A stretch of DNA of 64,000 nucleotides from DASUCS01 sp041166385 (GTDB lineage: Bacteria; Actinomycetota; Acidimicrobiia; Acidimicrobiales; JACDCH01): assembly GCA_041166385.1 (NCBI GenBank), contig JBEEFW010000145.1, positions 1 to 64,000 of the forward strand, in the 5' to 3' direction. Below the pieces are notes generated by a model. That model had not been told where the DNA came from and searched no databases. It was given only the letters and a program-made list of their open reading frames with translations. The position numbers and the translations under genes were made by a program. Shown here one piece after another: positions 50,401-59,500 of the stretch (positions within the stretch are counted from its first letter, which is position 1; every line of letters begins with the position of its first letter).

Positions 50401-52158
50401 GTGACCAGAAGCACGCTGGCTCGTCGGTACGCGCCACTCGTGGCGTTGGCCGTGCTGCAGTTGCTCATCATCGGCTTCGTGCCGTCCAAGGCTGGGAAAT
50501 CGGGTGGCCAGCAGGTCGCCGCGGCCAACGGGTCGGGGCGCACGGCCGCCGGCGGCGCAACTGCCGCGGGTGGCGGCACCGACGCGACAGGACAGGGCGG
50601 TGCCGCGGGCCCTGGTGGCTCCGGAGGCGGCTCGGTCGGCGGCGCGCCCCCCGGCGCGGACGTCGGTGGCGACACGACCCACTGTGTCGGAGGACGCCAA
50701 TTCGATCCTGCCATCGCGTACTGGGCCCCCCCGTGCGTTCCCGGCACCATCGGCGCGACCGGCATCGACAACGGCGGCGCCACCTATCAAGGCGTCACCG
50801 GCGACACGATCACGCTCGTCGACTACGTGTCCAACTACGGCGCGCAGGTCAACGCCATCCTCGCCGCGCAAGGGTCGCTCGTGACGTACGACGACGCGAA
50901 AGTGCTCGACGCCGCGTGGGAGAAGTTCATCAACGACCACTACGTGCTCTACGGCCGCAAGGTCGACATCATCACGTATCAAGGCCAGTGCCAGAGCGTG
51001 CCGCCGAACTACAGCTGCCTCATCCCCGAGATGGACGCGATCGTCAACACGTACCACCCGTTCGCGGTGAACTGGCAGACGACGTTGTGCTCGGCTTGCT
51101 ACGCGGAGCTGGCTCGCCTCCAGACGGTGGCGGTGGGAGGCACGGGGTTCAGCGACGACCTCGGCCGCGCGCTCGCGCCGTTCTTCTACACCGCGGGTGA
51201 GAGCTCGACGACGATCGAGCAGTCGTTCGCCGAGTTCTGGTGTGCGCAGCTCACCGGGCCGGTCAAGTACGCCGGCACGCAGAACCCCGCGCAGAACTTC
51301 AACGGGCAGCCGCGCGTGCTCGGCATCATCAGTACGAACGATCCGGACAACCAGTCGACGGTCGAGCACTTCCTCGTCCCGCTGTTGAAGGAAAAGTGCG
51401 GCCTCGTGGTCAACCACTTCTACTTCTACGACCAGGACATCAACACGGCCGCCAAGCAGGTGGCTGCGGGCATCGCCGCGATGAACACGCCGCAGAACCC
51501 GGCCACCACGGTGCTGTGCCTGTGCGACGAAGTCGCGCCGGCGTTCCTCTTCTCGGGCGAGCAGTCGAACAACTACTACCCCGAGAACGTGATCGCTTCG
51601 AACCAGGGGATGGACTACGACAAGACCGGCCAGTCCTACGGCGAGAACGGCACGCTGGGCTGCCCGTCGCCGCAACTCGGCTGCGAGTACGACCTCGCGT
51701 TCGGGCTCGGCGAGATCGGCGTCGAGGAGAGGAACGGGGCGGAAGGCGGCCAGGCCACCGGGTCGGACATCGGCAGCCGGGTGTTCATGGCCGGCGGGGG
51801 CACCTCCTTGCCGGGCAGCGTCGAGGGCAAGACCCTCGGCTCCACCGCCAAGCAGTGGGTGATGCTCGCCAACCTCATCGAGGCGGCCGGTCCGAACCTG
51901 ACACCACCCACGATGGCCGCGCAGGCCGCCTCACTGGGCTCCGTGGGCGGCCCGGGCACCCCGAACGAACTGTTGGACTTCGCCAACGGCACCGGGTTCT
52001 GGACGCAGGACGTGAAGCTCGTCTACTACGACAAGCACGCCACGTCGGGCTACAACGGCGAGCCCGGCGGCTACGTCCAGGTCGGTGACCGCATCAAGCT
52101 GGGCGGTTGGCAAGCGACGGGCGGGCAGCCGAACATCCCGGTGGAAGGACGTCGGTAG
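50401..52158 (+). CDS. Liv-type ABC transporter substrate-binding protein
   Basis: A 585-residue type I periplasmic-binding protein, larger than the usual 370-400. Residues 1-30 form an uncleaved-looking hydrophobic anchor (YAPLVALAVLQLLIIGFV) with no lipobox, followed by a Gly/Ala-rich linker (about 35-90). The ligand domain includes AVNWQTTLCSACYAEL and a second Rossmann half with VLGIISTNDPDNQSTVEHFL. The ligand is unknown: amino acid, amide or short peptide. It starts at GTG 50401 with a strong RBS; the permease GTG follows 2 nt after its stop. Confidence 0.88.
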   Translation: MTRSTLARRYAPLVALAVLQLLIIGFVPSKAGKSGGQQVAAANGSGRTAAGGATAAGGGTDATGQGGAAGPGGSGGGSVGGAPPGADVGGDTTHCVGGRQFDPAIAYWAPPCVPGTIGATGIDNGGATYQGVTGDTITLVDYVSNYGAQVNAILAAQGSLVTYDDAKVLDAAWEKFINDHYVLYGRKVDIITYQGQCQSVPPNYSCLIPEMDAIVNTYHPFAVNWQTTLCSACYAELARLQTVAVGGTGFSDDLGRALAPFFYTAGESSTTIEQSFAEFWCAQLTGPVKYAGTQNPAQNFNGQPRVLGIISTNDPDNQSTVEHFLVPLLKEKCGLVVNHFYFYDQDINTAAKQVAAGIAAMNTPQNPATTVLCLCDEVAPAFLFSGEQSNNYYPENVIASNQGMDYDKTGQSYGENGTLGCPSPQLGCEYDLAFGLGEIGVEERNGAEGGQATGSDIGSRVFMAGGGTSLPGSVEGKTLGSTAKQWVMLANLIEAAGPNLTPPTMAAQAASLGSVGGPGTPNELLDFANGTGFWTQDVKLVYYDKHATSGYNGEPGGYVQVGDRIKLGGWQATGGQPNIPVEGRR

Positions 52159-52160
52159 CC

Positions 52161-54449
52161 GTGGCCGGCGTGCTCGCGCGCGTGCGAGCTTTCCTGTTCG
52201 ACGAGCGGACGCCGTTCAAGGCGGCCCGCTTCACCGTGAGCATCGTGTTCGGCGTCTTCTTCCTGAAGTGGCTCTTCGGGATGTCGTGGAACGAGCTGTT
52301 GAACGGGGTCTCGCTCGGCTCGCTCTACGGACTGATCGCCGTCGGCATCATCCTCATCTACCGCACGAACCGCATCATCAACTTCGCGGCGGCGGCCGTT
52401 GGCGCGGTGCCGGCGATCTTCGCGTTGCTGCTGTGCGTCCAGCGCGGCTTCAACTACCTGATCGTGCTGCCGATCGCGGTGATCGGCGGTCCGTTGATCG
52501 CCGCGCTGACCGACATCGTCATCATGCGACGGTTCGCCCGATCGCCCCGGCTCATCACCACCGTTGTGACTCTCGGTGTGGCCCAGGGTTTCGGCGCGCT
52601 CGGGTTCTTCATCCCGATCTGGATCGGCGCGACCGCAGGCAAGATCTCGAAGGTCCCGACGCCGTGGGAAAACGTCGCGTGGAACGACAACCGGGGTCAG
52701 CCGATCATCACCGGCAATCAGATCGCCGCCATCCTGGTGACGCTCGGCGTCTCGATCGGTCTCGCCGTGTTCCTGCGGTACGCCCGGATCGGCATCGCGC
52801 TGCGGGCGTCGTCCGAGAATTCCGACCGCGCCTCCCTACTCGGCATCCCGGTGAAACGGGTGCAGACGACGGCGTGGATGCTCGCCGGCTTCCTGAGCGC
52901 AATGGCCATCTACTTCCAGTCGCCGCTCATCGGCGTGCCTGGTAACGCGAGCCTCGGGTTCGACACGCTGCTGTACGCGTTGGGCGCGGCGGTGATCGCC
53001 CGCATGGAGCGCATCGGTGTCGCGCTGGCGGCGGGAACATTCGCCGGGATCATCGAGTTCGGCGTCGTGTCGAGCACGGGCAAGAGCAGCATGGTCGGCG
53101 CGTACATGCTCGTGCTCATCCTCGGGGCGCTGCTGTTGCAGCGGAAGTCGCAGACCCGCGCCATGGATGCGGACACGTCGTCGTGGGACGTGGTCAAGAA
53201 CTTCCGGCCGATCCCCGCCGAGTTGCGCAACATGCCCGAGGTCAACATCGCTCGCATCGGGCTGTGCGTGCTCGCCGCGCTGGCTGCGCTCGGACTGCCG
53301 TTCCTCGTCGGCTCGAACGAGATGCCCAAGCTCGTCTACCTCCCGATCTACGGAATGGTCGGCGTGTCCCTCGTGGTCCTCACCGGCTGGGCCGGCCAGA
53401 TCAGCCTGGGACAGTTCGGGCTGGTCGGCATCGGCGCGGCCGTGTCGGGCGGGCTCGTGTTCAACAACAACGCCGACTTCTTCGTGGCGATCTTCGCCGG
53501 CATCGCGGCCGGCGTGTTGGCCGCCGTGCTCATCGGCTTGCCGGCCGTGCGCATCCAAGGCCTGTACCTCGCGGTGACCACGCTGGCGTTCGCGTATGCG
53601 TGCTTCGGCTACGCGCTCGACAAGACGACGTGGCTCGGCGAGAGGATCCTGCCGAAGGGCTTGGTCACCACGTTCCGGCGACCAATGCTGTACGACCGGT
53701 TCGACCTCGAAGACGACCGCACGTTCTATTACGTGTGTGTCGTCGCGTTGCTGTTCGCGATCCTCGCGGCACTCGCGTTCCGCCGGAATCGCAGCGGCCG
53801 TGTGCTCATTGCGTCACGCGACAACCAGCGGGCCGCGCCCGCGTACGGCATCAACATCGTCCGCACTCGATTGGCGGCGTTTGCGGTGTCAGGTGGCATC
53901 GCCGGACTTGCGGGCGCGTTGATGGCGTACGCGCAGCATCAGGTGATCCCCGGCACGTACGCCCCGCTCGAGAGCATCGTCGTGTTCCTCGCGGTGGTGA
54001 TCGGCGGCCTCACGTCTGTGCCGGCCGCCGTGCTCGGTCTCGTCACGTACGAAGGCTTCATCCAGTTCGGCCCGAAGCTGTACGACCGGTTCGGTCAGAA
54101 CGTCGTGGCGATCATGCCGCTGTTGCTCACCGGGCCGCTGCTGCTGGTCAACCTGTATCAGTACCCGGGCGGCACCGCGGAGGTGCTGTTCGCGCGCCGC
54201 GACAAGTTCTTGCGCTGGGTCGCGAACAAGCACGACATCCTCGTGCCCTCGCTCATCGCCGACCGGCGCGTGGAGGACGAGAACCTCTCCGGCGAGCTCA
54301 TCACCGAAGCCGAGCGTCACGTCGAGGAGGCGGCCGCCGTCGGCGAGGCCGCGGTGATCTGCCCTGTCTGCGGGGCACGACTCACGCTGGCGGAAGCGGC
54401 CGAGCACGAACACCTGCGACTCCCGAGCCCCGCCGGAGCGCCCGCATGA
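52161..54449 (+). CDS. Fused LivH-LivM branched-chain-type ABC permease
   Basis: A 762-residue permease joining two normally separate subunits. The LivH half runs from LNGVSLGSLYGLIAVGIILI to about residue 335; the LivM half has VLTGWAGQISLGQFGLVGIG, GLYLAVTTLAFAYACFG and IASRDNQRAAPAYGINIVRT. A cytoplasmic C-terminal tail ends with CPVCGARLTLAEAAEHEH, giving C734, C737, H749 and H751 as a possible metal site. GTG 52161 is chosen. It pairs with the fused ATPase two genes downstream. Confidence 0.92.
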   Translation: MAGVLARVRAFLFDERTPFKAARFTVSIVFGVFFLKWLFGMSWNELLNGVSLGSLYGLIAVGIILIYRTNRIINFAAAAVGAVPAIFALLLCVQRGFNYLIVLPIAVIGGPLIAALTDIVIMRRFARSPRLITTVVTLGVAQGFGALGFFIPIWIGATAGKISKVPTPWENVAWNDNRGQPIITGNQIAAILVTLGVSIGLAVFLRYARIGIALRASSENSDRASLLGIPVKRVQTTAWMLAGFLSAMAIYFQSPLIGVPGNASLGFDTLLYALGAAVIARMERIGVALAAGTFAGIIEFGVVSSTGKSSMVGAYMLVLILGALLLQRKSQTRAMDADTSSWDVVKNFRPIPAELRNMPEVNIARIGLCVLAALAALGLPFLVGSNEMPKLVYLPIYGMVGVSLVVLTGWAGQISLGQFGLVGIGAAVSGGLVFNNNADFFVAIFAGIAAGVLAAVLIGLPAVRIQGLYLAVTTLAFAYACFGYALDKTTWLGERILPKGLVTTFRRPMLYDRFDLEDDRTFYYVCVVALLFAILAALAFRRNRSGRVLIASRDNQRAAPAYGINIVRTRLAAFAVSGGIAGLAGALMAYAQHQVIPGTYAPLESIVVFLAVVIGGLTSVPAAVLGLVTYEGFIQFGPKLYDRFGQNVVAIMPLLLTGPLLLVNLYQYPGGTAEVLFARRDKFLRWVANKHDILVPSLIADRRVEDENLSGELITEAERHVEEAAAVGEAAVICPVCGARLTLAEAAEHEHLRLPSPAGAPA

Positions 54450-54492
54450 CCTTGACCGGGATGACGGTGCGTCCGGACCAAGAGCATGCGTA

Positions 54493-55308
54493 GTGACCCG
54501 CCGCCGCTCCGCGATCGTCGCCCTGCGCGTTTGGGCGGTGATGGTGCTCGCGCTGGCGACCAGCCGGCTGTTCGTCGACGCGGACGGCCACGCGACCGCG
54601 CCGCCCGCGCCCGCCCCTGCCCGTGGGGCGCTCTCCTCGCCGGCCGCCGCGACGGAACCGGTGCTCCCGCCACTGAGCCAGCCGCCACCGACGGTCTCGG
54701 CGGTGGTGCCCGCGGAGGTCCAGATCCCGCCAACGGCACCGTCCACCACGGCGCCTCCACCGGCGGTTCCGCCGCCTCCGGTCGTCAATTGCAAGTCGAA
54801 CGTTCCGCTTGCCGAATCGCCCGACGCGCCGTACGCGTTCCTCTGCCTCGGAGCGGACGACGTTCCGATCACATGGCCGAACGATCGCATCACCCTGTAC
54901 GCCGGTGGCCTGAGTGCGATCCAGTCCACCGCGCTGCAGGCCGCACTGGTCGAATGGCAGGACAAAGCGCGGTTGACCGTGACGGAGGTCGACTCACCTG
55001 CGAACGCGCAGGTGATCCTGACCCAGGCCGATCTCCCCAAAGCGGGCGGTCGCACGATCGTCAAGGTCTTCTGCGATCCGATCTGCGTCATCACTCACGC
55101 CGATGTGCGGTTGTCGACGACCCAGCCGCTCGCGCCGACGACGTGGATCGCCTTGATCCTGCACGAGCTCGGACACGCCGCCGGCCTGAGCCACGTGACC
55201 CGCACGACCGAGCTCATGTATCCCGAACTGTCGGAGACCGCACCCCTCGTCTATGGCGCCGGCGACCGGGCGGGGTTGACCGTGCTAGCGAATCGGAGAC
55301 CGTCATGA
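54493..55308 (+). CDS. Secreted matrixin-like zinc metalloprotease
   Basis: A 271-residue exported protein. An N-terminal hydrophobic segment (LRVWAVMVLALATSRLFV) acts as signal or anchor, followed by a Pro/Ala/Thr-rich linker to about residue 98. The catalytic domain has the metzincin signature HELGHAAGLSH (H224, E225, H228, H234) and a Met-turn LMYPE (M242); cysteines at 100, 118, 194 and 198 may form disulfides. It lies between the permease and ATPase genes of a Liv-type operon, suggesting extracellular peptide release, which is inferred. Confidence 0.87.
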   Translation: MTRRRSAIVALRVWAVMVLALATSRLFVDADGHATAPPAPAPARGALSSPAAATEPVLPPLSQPPPTVSAVVPAEVQIPPTAPSTTAPPPAVPPPPVVNCKSNVPLAESPDAPYAFLCLGADDVPITWPNDRITLYAGGLSAIQSTALQAALVEWQDKARLTVTEVDSPANAQVILTQADLPKAGGRTIVKVFCDPICVITHADVRLSTTQPLAPTTWIALILHELGHAAGLSHVTRTTELMYPELSETAPLVYGAGDRAGLTVLANRRPS

Positions 55309-55324
55309 GTCAAGGTGCGTCGCG

Positions 55325-57004
55325 ATGACCGCGCTCGACGTCACGCAATCGATGGAGGCGCAGCCGTTCGACAACGCGCCGGCGCTGATGTGTCGCGGGA
55401 TCGACGTGGCCTACGACAAGGTGCAGGTGCTGTTCGGCGTCGACCTCGACGTGCAGCGCAACGAGATCGTCGCGCTGCTCGGAACCAACGGCGCGGGCAA
55501 GTCGACATTGTTGAAGGCCATCTCTGGCCTGGTCGATCCGTCGGCCGGCGAGATCTGGTTCGAGGGGCAGAACATCACGCACGCCGACGCCGTCACGACG
55601 TCCAAGCTCGGCATCATCCAAGTGCCCGGCGGCAAGGCAGTGTTCCCGACGCTGACCGTCGCCGAGCACTTCAAGTGCGGCACGTGGCTGTACCAGAAAG
55701 AAGATCAGAACGAGGTCCAGGGCCGCATCGATCTCGTGCTGGAGCAGTTCCCGCGCGTCAAGGAGCGGTGGACGCAGATGGCGGGCAACCTGTCCGGCGG
55801 CGAGCAGCAGCAACTCGCCCTCGGTATGGCGTTCGTCGCGAAGCCGAGGCTGCTCATCATCGACGAGCTGTCGCTCGGCCTGGCACCCACGATCGTCGAG
55901 CAGTTGCTCGACATCGTGCGCCAGATCCACCAGACAGGTTGCACGATCATCCTCGTCGAGCAGTCGGTCAACGTCGCGCTCACGATCGCCAACCGGGCGT
56001 ACTTCATGGAGAAGGGCGAGGTGCGGTTCTCGGGGCCGACGCAGGATCTGCTCGAGCGGGGCGACATCCTCCGGTCGGTGTTCCTCGAGGGAGCCTCGTC
56101 GGCGAAGGGCAACGCCGCCGTCGCCGACGCGCCGGCCAAGAACCTCGACGAGGCGCCCGTCGTGCTCGAGGTGAACGGACTCACGAAGCGGTTCGGCGGT
56201 ATCACCGCCGTCGACGACGTCACGTTCCAACTCCGGCAAGGTGAGATCTTGGGACTCATCGGCCCCAACGGCGCGGGCAAGACCACGATCTTCGACATCA
56301 TCTCCGGTCTCCTCCCGATCGACGGCGGCCGGATGAGCTTCCAAGGCGTCGACATCACGTCGCTCGGGCCGGACAAGCGGGCCGCGCTCGGTCTCGGCCG
56401 CTCGTTCCAGGACGCGCGCATCTTCCCGACGCTCACGGTCGCGGAGAACATCGCGATCGGGCTCGAGCGCCACCTGAACGAGCGCGACCACCTCGCCGCG
56501 CTGCTCAACCTGCCCGCGGTGCAGCAGCAAGAAGAAGATGTTGCGTTCACCGTCGAGGACCTCATCGAGCTGATGTCGCTCGGCGCGTTCCGCGACAAGT
56601 TCGTCGGCGAACTGTCGACAGGCAGCCGGCGGATCGTCGACCTCGCGATGGCGATCGCCCACGACCCGACCGTGCTGTTGCTCGACGAGCCGTCGTCTGG
56701 CATCGCGCAACGCGAGACGGAAGCGCTCGGTCCGCTGCTCAAGCGCATCCAGCACGAAGCCGGTTGTGCACTGCTCATCATCGAGCACGACATGCCGTTG
56801 ATCCGGTCGATCTCCGACCAGATCATCGCCCTCGACCTCGGCGCCGCCGTCACGCAGGGAACGCCCGACGAGGTGCTGACGAATCCGCACGTCGTGTCGT
56901 CGTATCTGGGTGGCGACCTCAACGTGATCAACCGCTCGGGAGACGAAGGCGAGAAGCAGCCGGAACGGCCGCGCCGCCGGCGGCAGTTGCGGGCGCGCGC
57001 ATGA
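55325..57004 (+). CDS. Fused double ABC ATPase (LivF-LivG-like)
   Basis: A 559-residue protein with two complete ABC domains. The first (LivF-like) has Walker A GTNGAGKS (53-60), signature LSGGEQQQLALG and Walker B LLIIDELSLGL. The second (LivG-like) has GPNGAGKTTIFD, an altered signature LSTGSRRIVDLA and VLLLDEPSSGI. A basic, Arg-rich tail ends the protein. Together with the fused permease it would form a two-polypeptide transporter core. ATG 55325 follows the protease by 16 nt; a 7-codon ATG frame (55305-55328) bridges the two genes. Confidence 0.92.
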   Translation: MTALDVTQSMEAQPFDNAPALMCRGIDVAYDKVQVLFGVDLDVQRNEIVALLGTNGAGKSTLLKAISGLVDPSAGEIWFEGQNITHADAVTTSKLGIIQVPGGKAVFPTLTVAEHFKCGTWLYQKEDQNEVQGRIDLVLEQFPRVKERWTQMAGNLSGGEQQQLALGMAFVAKPRLLIIDELSLGLAPTIVEQLLDIVRQIHQTGCTIILVEQSVNVALTIANRAYFMEKGEVRFSGPTQDLLERGDILRSVFLEGASSAKGNAAVADAPAKNLDEAPVVLEVNGLTKRFGGITAVDDVTFQLRQGEILGLIGPNGAGKTTIFDIISGLLPIDGGRMSFQGVDITSLGPDKRAALGLGRSFQDARIFPTLTVAENIAIGLERHLNERDHLAALLNLPAVQQQEEDVAFTVEDLIELMSLGAFRDKFVGELSTGSRRIVDLAMAIAHDPTVLLLDEPSSGIAQRETEALGPLLKRIQHEAGCALLIIEHDMPLIRSISDQIIALDLGAAVTQGTPDEVLTNPHVVSSYLGGDLNVINRSGDEGEKQPERPRRRRQLRARA

Positions 57005-58017
57005 CGCTGCGTCGCCGCATCGGGGCGCTGTCGATGTCGATCGGTGCCGTCGCGCTCGTGCTCGGGTTGACGGTGTCGCCCGCGCACGCCGTGACGCCGC
57101 AGAAGGTCGGATGGTGGTTCCAGCCGCTGACCGGGCCACTCGCGTTGCCGCTCCCTGTCCCGGTCGTTCCGGACGGCGGGATGTTCGTGCAACAAGGGGC
57201 GACCGCCGAGCCGATCGCGTTCGGCGCGGTGCGCTACAACGTGCCGGAGGGATCCAACAATTCGCTCACGCTCACGGCCGCGCCCGGGTCGGTCGCCTTG
57301 GCGGCGTCGATGCAGGCGTGCAAGACCTCGGCGACGTGGGAAGCCACGCCGGGCGGTCCCGGCTCGTGGGACAGCCGCCCGTCCTTCGGCAACCCGTGCG
57401 CGCCGGGCCTCGTGGCGTCCGACGGCAGTGCGGTGGCGTTCAACCTCAACTCGTCGTTCGTGTCGGGAGGTGCGCTCGACGTGGCGATCGTGCCGCTGAC
57501 GGCGGCCGCACCGTTTGCCGTTGCGTTCGCGCCACCGGCGGACGACGCGCTGACGAGCTCGGGCGGCAAGCAGTCGTTGTCGCCGCCGCTGCCGACGACC
57601 ACCACGGTTCCCGGCGCCTCAGGCGGCTCGTCGGGGACAGGCGGCGGGTCGGCGGCCGCGCCGTTCAACCCGTCGACGGGCGCGCCGGCTTCCGCTGCGG
57701 CCGCGCCGGCGTCGTCCGGGCGCAACCCCGTGGCCGACAACGTGCTCAACGTCGTGGGGCTCGGTGATCCCGATCGAGGAGCGCGTGCCGCCGCGCTCGG
57801 AGGCGCGTCGCTCATCGTCGTCGGCTGGTGGTTGCTCAGCACGCAAGCTGTCCCGCTGCCGCGCCTCCTGGGCGGCGTCGGCGCCGGCACGCGCGCTGCG
57901 GGCGCTGCGGGCGCCGCGCCCGTCGACGAGCCGTCCGAGAAGAAGCCGCTCGCCCGCATCGGCGGCGTCGGCCGCTTCGCCCGCAACCGCGCGGGCAACG
58001 CCCACAAGCTCCGCTGA
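57001..58017 (+). CDS. Anchored surface protein, unknown function
   Basis: A 338-residue exported protein with no family I recognise. A signal peptide (IGALSMSIGAVALVLGLTVSPAHA) is followed by a beta-rich domain of about 160 residues holding two cysteines, then a Ser/Gly/Ala/Pro linker. A C-terminal membrane helix (AALGGASLIVVGWWLLSTQAV) and a basic tail follow. There is no LPXTG motif. ATG 57001 overlaps the ATPase stop as ATGA, so it belongs to the transporter operon and may be a surface accessory or scaffold. It ends before hairpin copy C. Confidence 0.8.
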   Translation: MTLRRRIGALSMSIGAVALVLGLTVSPAHAVTPQKVGWWFQPLTGPLALPLPVPVVPDGGMFVQQGATAEPIAFGAVRYNVPEGSNNSLTLTAAPGSVALAASMQACKTSATWEATPGGPGSWDSRPSFGNPCAPGLVASDGSAVAFNLNSSFVSGGALDVAIVPLTAAAPFAVAFAPPADDALTSSGGKQSLSPPLPTTTTVPGASGGSSGTGGGSAAAPFNPSTGAPASAAAAPASSGRNPVADNVLNVVGLGDPDRGARAAALGGASLIVVGWWLLSTQAVPLPRLLGGVGAGTRAAGAAGAAPVDEPSEKKPLARIGGVGRFARNRAGNAHKLR

Positions 58018-58032
58018 CTCTCCCTTCTGTCG

Positions 58033-58080
58033 AAATCCCACTCAGACGTACACACTTTTGTGTACGTCTGAGTGGGATTT
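58033..58080. repeat. 48-bp hairpin element, copy C
   Basis: Arms at 58033-58054 and 58059-58080 form a perfect 22-bp stem around CTTT, with outer arm AAATCCCACTCAG. It lies between convergent stops (58017 plus, 58085 minus), 4 nt from the carotenoid oxygenase stop. It probably acts as a bidirectional terminator. Confidence 0.9.
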
Positions 58081-58084
58081 GCCC

Positions 58085-59500
58085 CTAGGTGGGCGGTGCG
58101 AGCTTCCAGCCGGGGACCCAGGTGGCGTGGAAGCCGATGGGGACGCGCTGCGGGAGCAGCACTCGCGCCACCGGACCTGACGTGATGTCGGCGGCGTCGA
58201 GGATCACGACTTCACTCCGGTCCTCGAGCTGGTCGTACACGAAGCTCACGAGGTAGCCGTCGTCGTCGTTCACCGCGTTGGCCCGCGGGGCGAACGGTGA
58301 CTCGCTGGCCCAACGGCCGGCGCCACACCACCAGCGTTCGTCGGTGCCGTTCACGACGTCGTACTTCACGATCCCGTCGAACAGGAGCGTCGGTTCGGGT
58401 GAGATGTGCACGTTGTAGACGTAGCGGTTGGGCCGGCCCTGACGCGACACGTCGATCGACGGGAACTCCGTGTTGTCGTCGTCGAGGTACTCCTCGTGCG
58501 TCGTTCCCGTGCTCAGGTTGAACCGGTACCGGTAGAGGTGCGCGTCGAGCCGCAGGTACGAGAGCAGCTTCGCGAGCGGGCCCTCCGCGTCGGCGCGGGG
58601 CTCGGGCTTCGTCACGCGGCACAGGTCCATGACGATCTCGTCGCCCTCCTCCCACGCGTTGACCGAGTGGTACACGTAGCAGGGGTCGGCCTCGAACCAC
58701 GTGATCGTGTTGCCGTCGCCGTGCCGAGGCAAGACGCCGTACCTCGCCGGCAGCCGATCGTCGAACAACAGCTTGTGGCGTCCAGCCTTGGCCGCTTCGG
58801 GATCGGCGACGAGCGGCAGGTCCATGAGGATCGAGTGGTGCTCCGTGATCGCCATGTCGTGCGGCAGTCGCGGACCGGGAAGGTCGATGTCGGCCGTGTG
58901 GGTCACGCTCCCATCAGGACCGGCGACGCCGTACCGCAGGTACGGAGGGCGAGGGCCGTAGTCGAAGAACAGGAGCTCGCCGGTCCGGTCGTCGACCTTC
59001 GCGTGCGCGGACATGCGACCGCCGAAGCCGCGCTGCCCCCTCGTCGCCAGCGTCACCGGGTCGAGTGCGTATGCCGCGCCGCACAGGTAGAAGAGCGAGA
59101 GCACGTCGCCGCTGAAGAAGACGAGGTCGGTGTTCGACGAATCCTTGAGCGGCATGTCGCGCGGATTGCCGGCCAGTGGTTCCATGATGCCGAGCCACTG
59201 CACCTCGCCGGCGGCGCGCTCGCGCTCGAACGCATCAGTGCGCACAAAGCGATTGCGATACGTCGCGGTGCCATCGCGGAACTGCACGGCGTGCACCATG
59301 CCGTCGCCGTCGAACCAGTGGTAGCGACCGATGGGATCGTGCTGCGGGTTGGGTCCGTTGCGCAGGTACACGCCGTCGAGGTCGCGGGGGATCTCGCCGA
59401 TCACCTCGAGGTTCGACACGTCGAGCTCCGTGTCGACCGGGGCGTACGGTCCGCGCAGGTACGGGTTGACCTCGATGAGCGTCTCGGTGGCGTCAGGCAA
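58085..59500 (-). CDS. Carotenoid oxygenase family protein
   Basis: A 471-residue retinal-pigment-epithelium/lignostilbene dioxygenase-type beta-propeller enzyme. Four iron-ligand histidines are expected in MSAHAKVDDR, RLPHDMAITEHHS, CYVYHSVNAWEEGDE and IGFHATWVPG, all seen. EIPRDLDGVYLRNGPNP is the typical N-terminal motif. It cleaves a carotenoid, apocarotenoid or stilbene. TTG 59500 with GGAG 9 nt upstream is preferred; it overlaps the VOC gene by 8 nt. A GTG at 59536 is the alternative. Confidence 0.92.
   Translation of the reverse strand: MPDATETLIEVNPYLRGPYAPVDTELDVSNLEVIGEIPRDLDGVYLRNGPNPQHDPIGRYHWFDGDGMVHAVQFRDGTATYRNRFVRTDAFERERAAGEVQWLGIMEPLAGNPRDMPLKDSSNTDLVFFSGDVLSLFYLCGAAYALDPVTLATRGQRGFGGRMSAHAKVDDRTGELLFFDYGPRPPYLRYGVAGPDGSVTHTADIDLPGPRLPHDMAITEHHSILMDLPLVADPEAAKAGRHKLLFDDRLPARYGVLPRHGDGNTITWFEADPCYVYHSVNAWEEGDEIVMDLCRVTKPEPRADAEGPLAKLLSYLRLDAHLYRYRFNLSTGTTHEEYLDDDNTEFPSIDVSRQGRPNRYVYNVHISPEPTLLFDGIVKYDVVNGTDERWWCGAGRWASESPFAPRANAVNDDDGYLVSFVYDQLEDRSEVVILDAADITSGPVARVLLPQRVPIGFHATWVPGWKLAPPT

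Noticed and set aside
50233..51675. Upstream extension of the receiver frame on the minus strand
   Set aside because: It runs antisense to the binding-protein gene; a strong RBS sits just before GTG 50232.
18075..58080. The three 48-bp hairpins as ends of one large composite element
   Set aside because: They are about 26 kb and 14 kb apart, each is itself palindromic, and the genes between them are ordinary chromosomal functions without mobility genes.
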